This document shows, piece by piece, positions 5,799 through 5,849 of a stretch of DNA of 5,849 nucleotides (its first letter is position 1; each line of letters opens with the position of its first letter). The translations under genes were made by a program, and so were the position numbers. The notes beneath the pieces were generated by a model that was given only the letters and a program-made list of their open reading frames with translations, was not told the origin of the DNA and did not search any database. The stretch comes from a bacterium (GTDB taxonomy: Bacteria; Babelota; Babeliae; Babelales; Chromulinivoraceae): NCBI GenBank assembly GCA_947377595.1, contig CANCGK010000058.1:1-5849 (forward strand), given 5' to 3'.

Positions 5799-5849
5799 TA
5801 AAACTTAAAGTGAAAGTTATGATTTATGTATAAAAGATAGGATGACAAT

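Noticed and set aside
5801..5849. Possible divergent + strand promoter (TTAAAG, 18 bp, TATAAA)
   Set aside because: The -35 match is poor and no + strand gene is visible before the window ends.

Overview
The window is AT-rich, gene-dense bacterial DNA. One partial gene ends on the + strand at the left edge, and five complete genes lie on the - strand. All six end in TAA, and the five complete genes have purine-rich Shine-Dalgarno sites 5-8 nt from ATG. The gene set is an ankyrin-repeat protein, a concentrative nucleoside transporter, RF1, a zinc-type bL31, an export-signal-bearing MutS-like ATPase and a stand-alone GyrI-like domain. This suits a host-associated bacterium with a reduced genome. 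Candidatus Dependentiae (TM6) is my best guess, made from gene content and base composition only. No marker gene here proves it.

Layout, left to right. Positions 1-213 hold the C-terminal end of an ankyrin-repeat protein. It converges on nupC (319-1584, -) across a strong bidirectional terminator (about 233-296). nupC has a short upstream region with a weak promoter candidate and an imperfect dyad, and sits just below the terminator of the rpmE-prfA unit. prfA (1676-2752) and rpmE (2794-2997) form a translation operon. A clear sigma-70-type promoter (perfect TTGACA, 17 bp, GATACT) precedes it, and an array of GATAAT-like hexamers resembling a Fur-family box lies at the expected transcription start. 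Further right is a 616-residue MutS-family ATPase with an N-terminal export or anchor signal (3092-4942), then a strong terminator (5087-5142). Last is a 191-residue GyrI-like/effector-binding-domain protein with a very acidic C-terminal tail (5165-5740) and its own promoter near 5769-5798.

How the genes relate: rpmE and prfA are housekeeping translation genes. nupC would import nucleosides, which fits a salvage-dependent life in a host. The MutS-like and GyrI-like genes look like separate transcription units. The MutS-like protein keeps the ATPase signature but shows no mismatch-reading domain and appears directed to the membrane or beyond it. It is the most unusual item here. I saw no tRNA, rRNA, CRISPR array, insertion sequence or integrase. 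The intergenic stretches hold only the promoters, terminators and small dyads listed.
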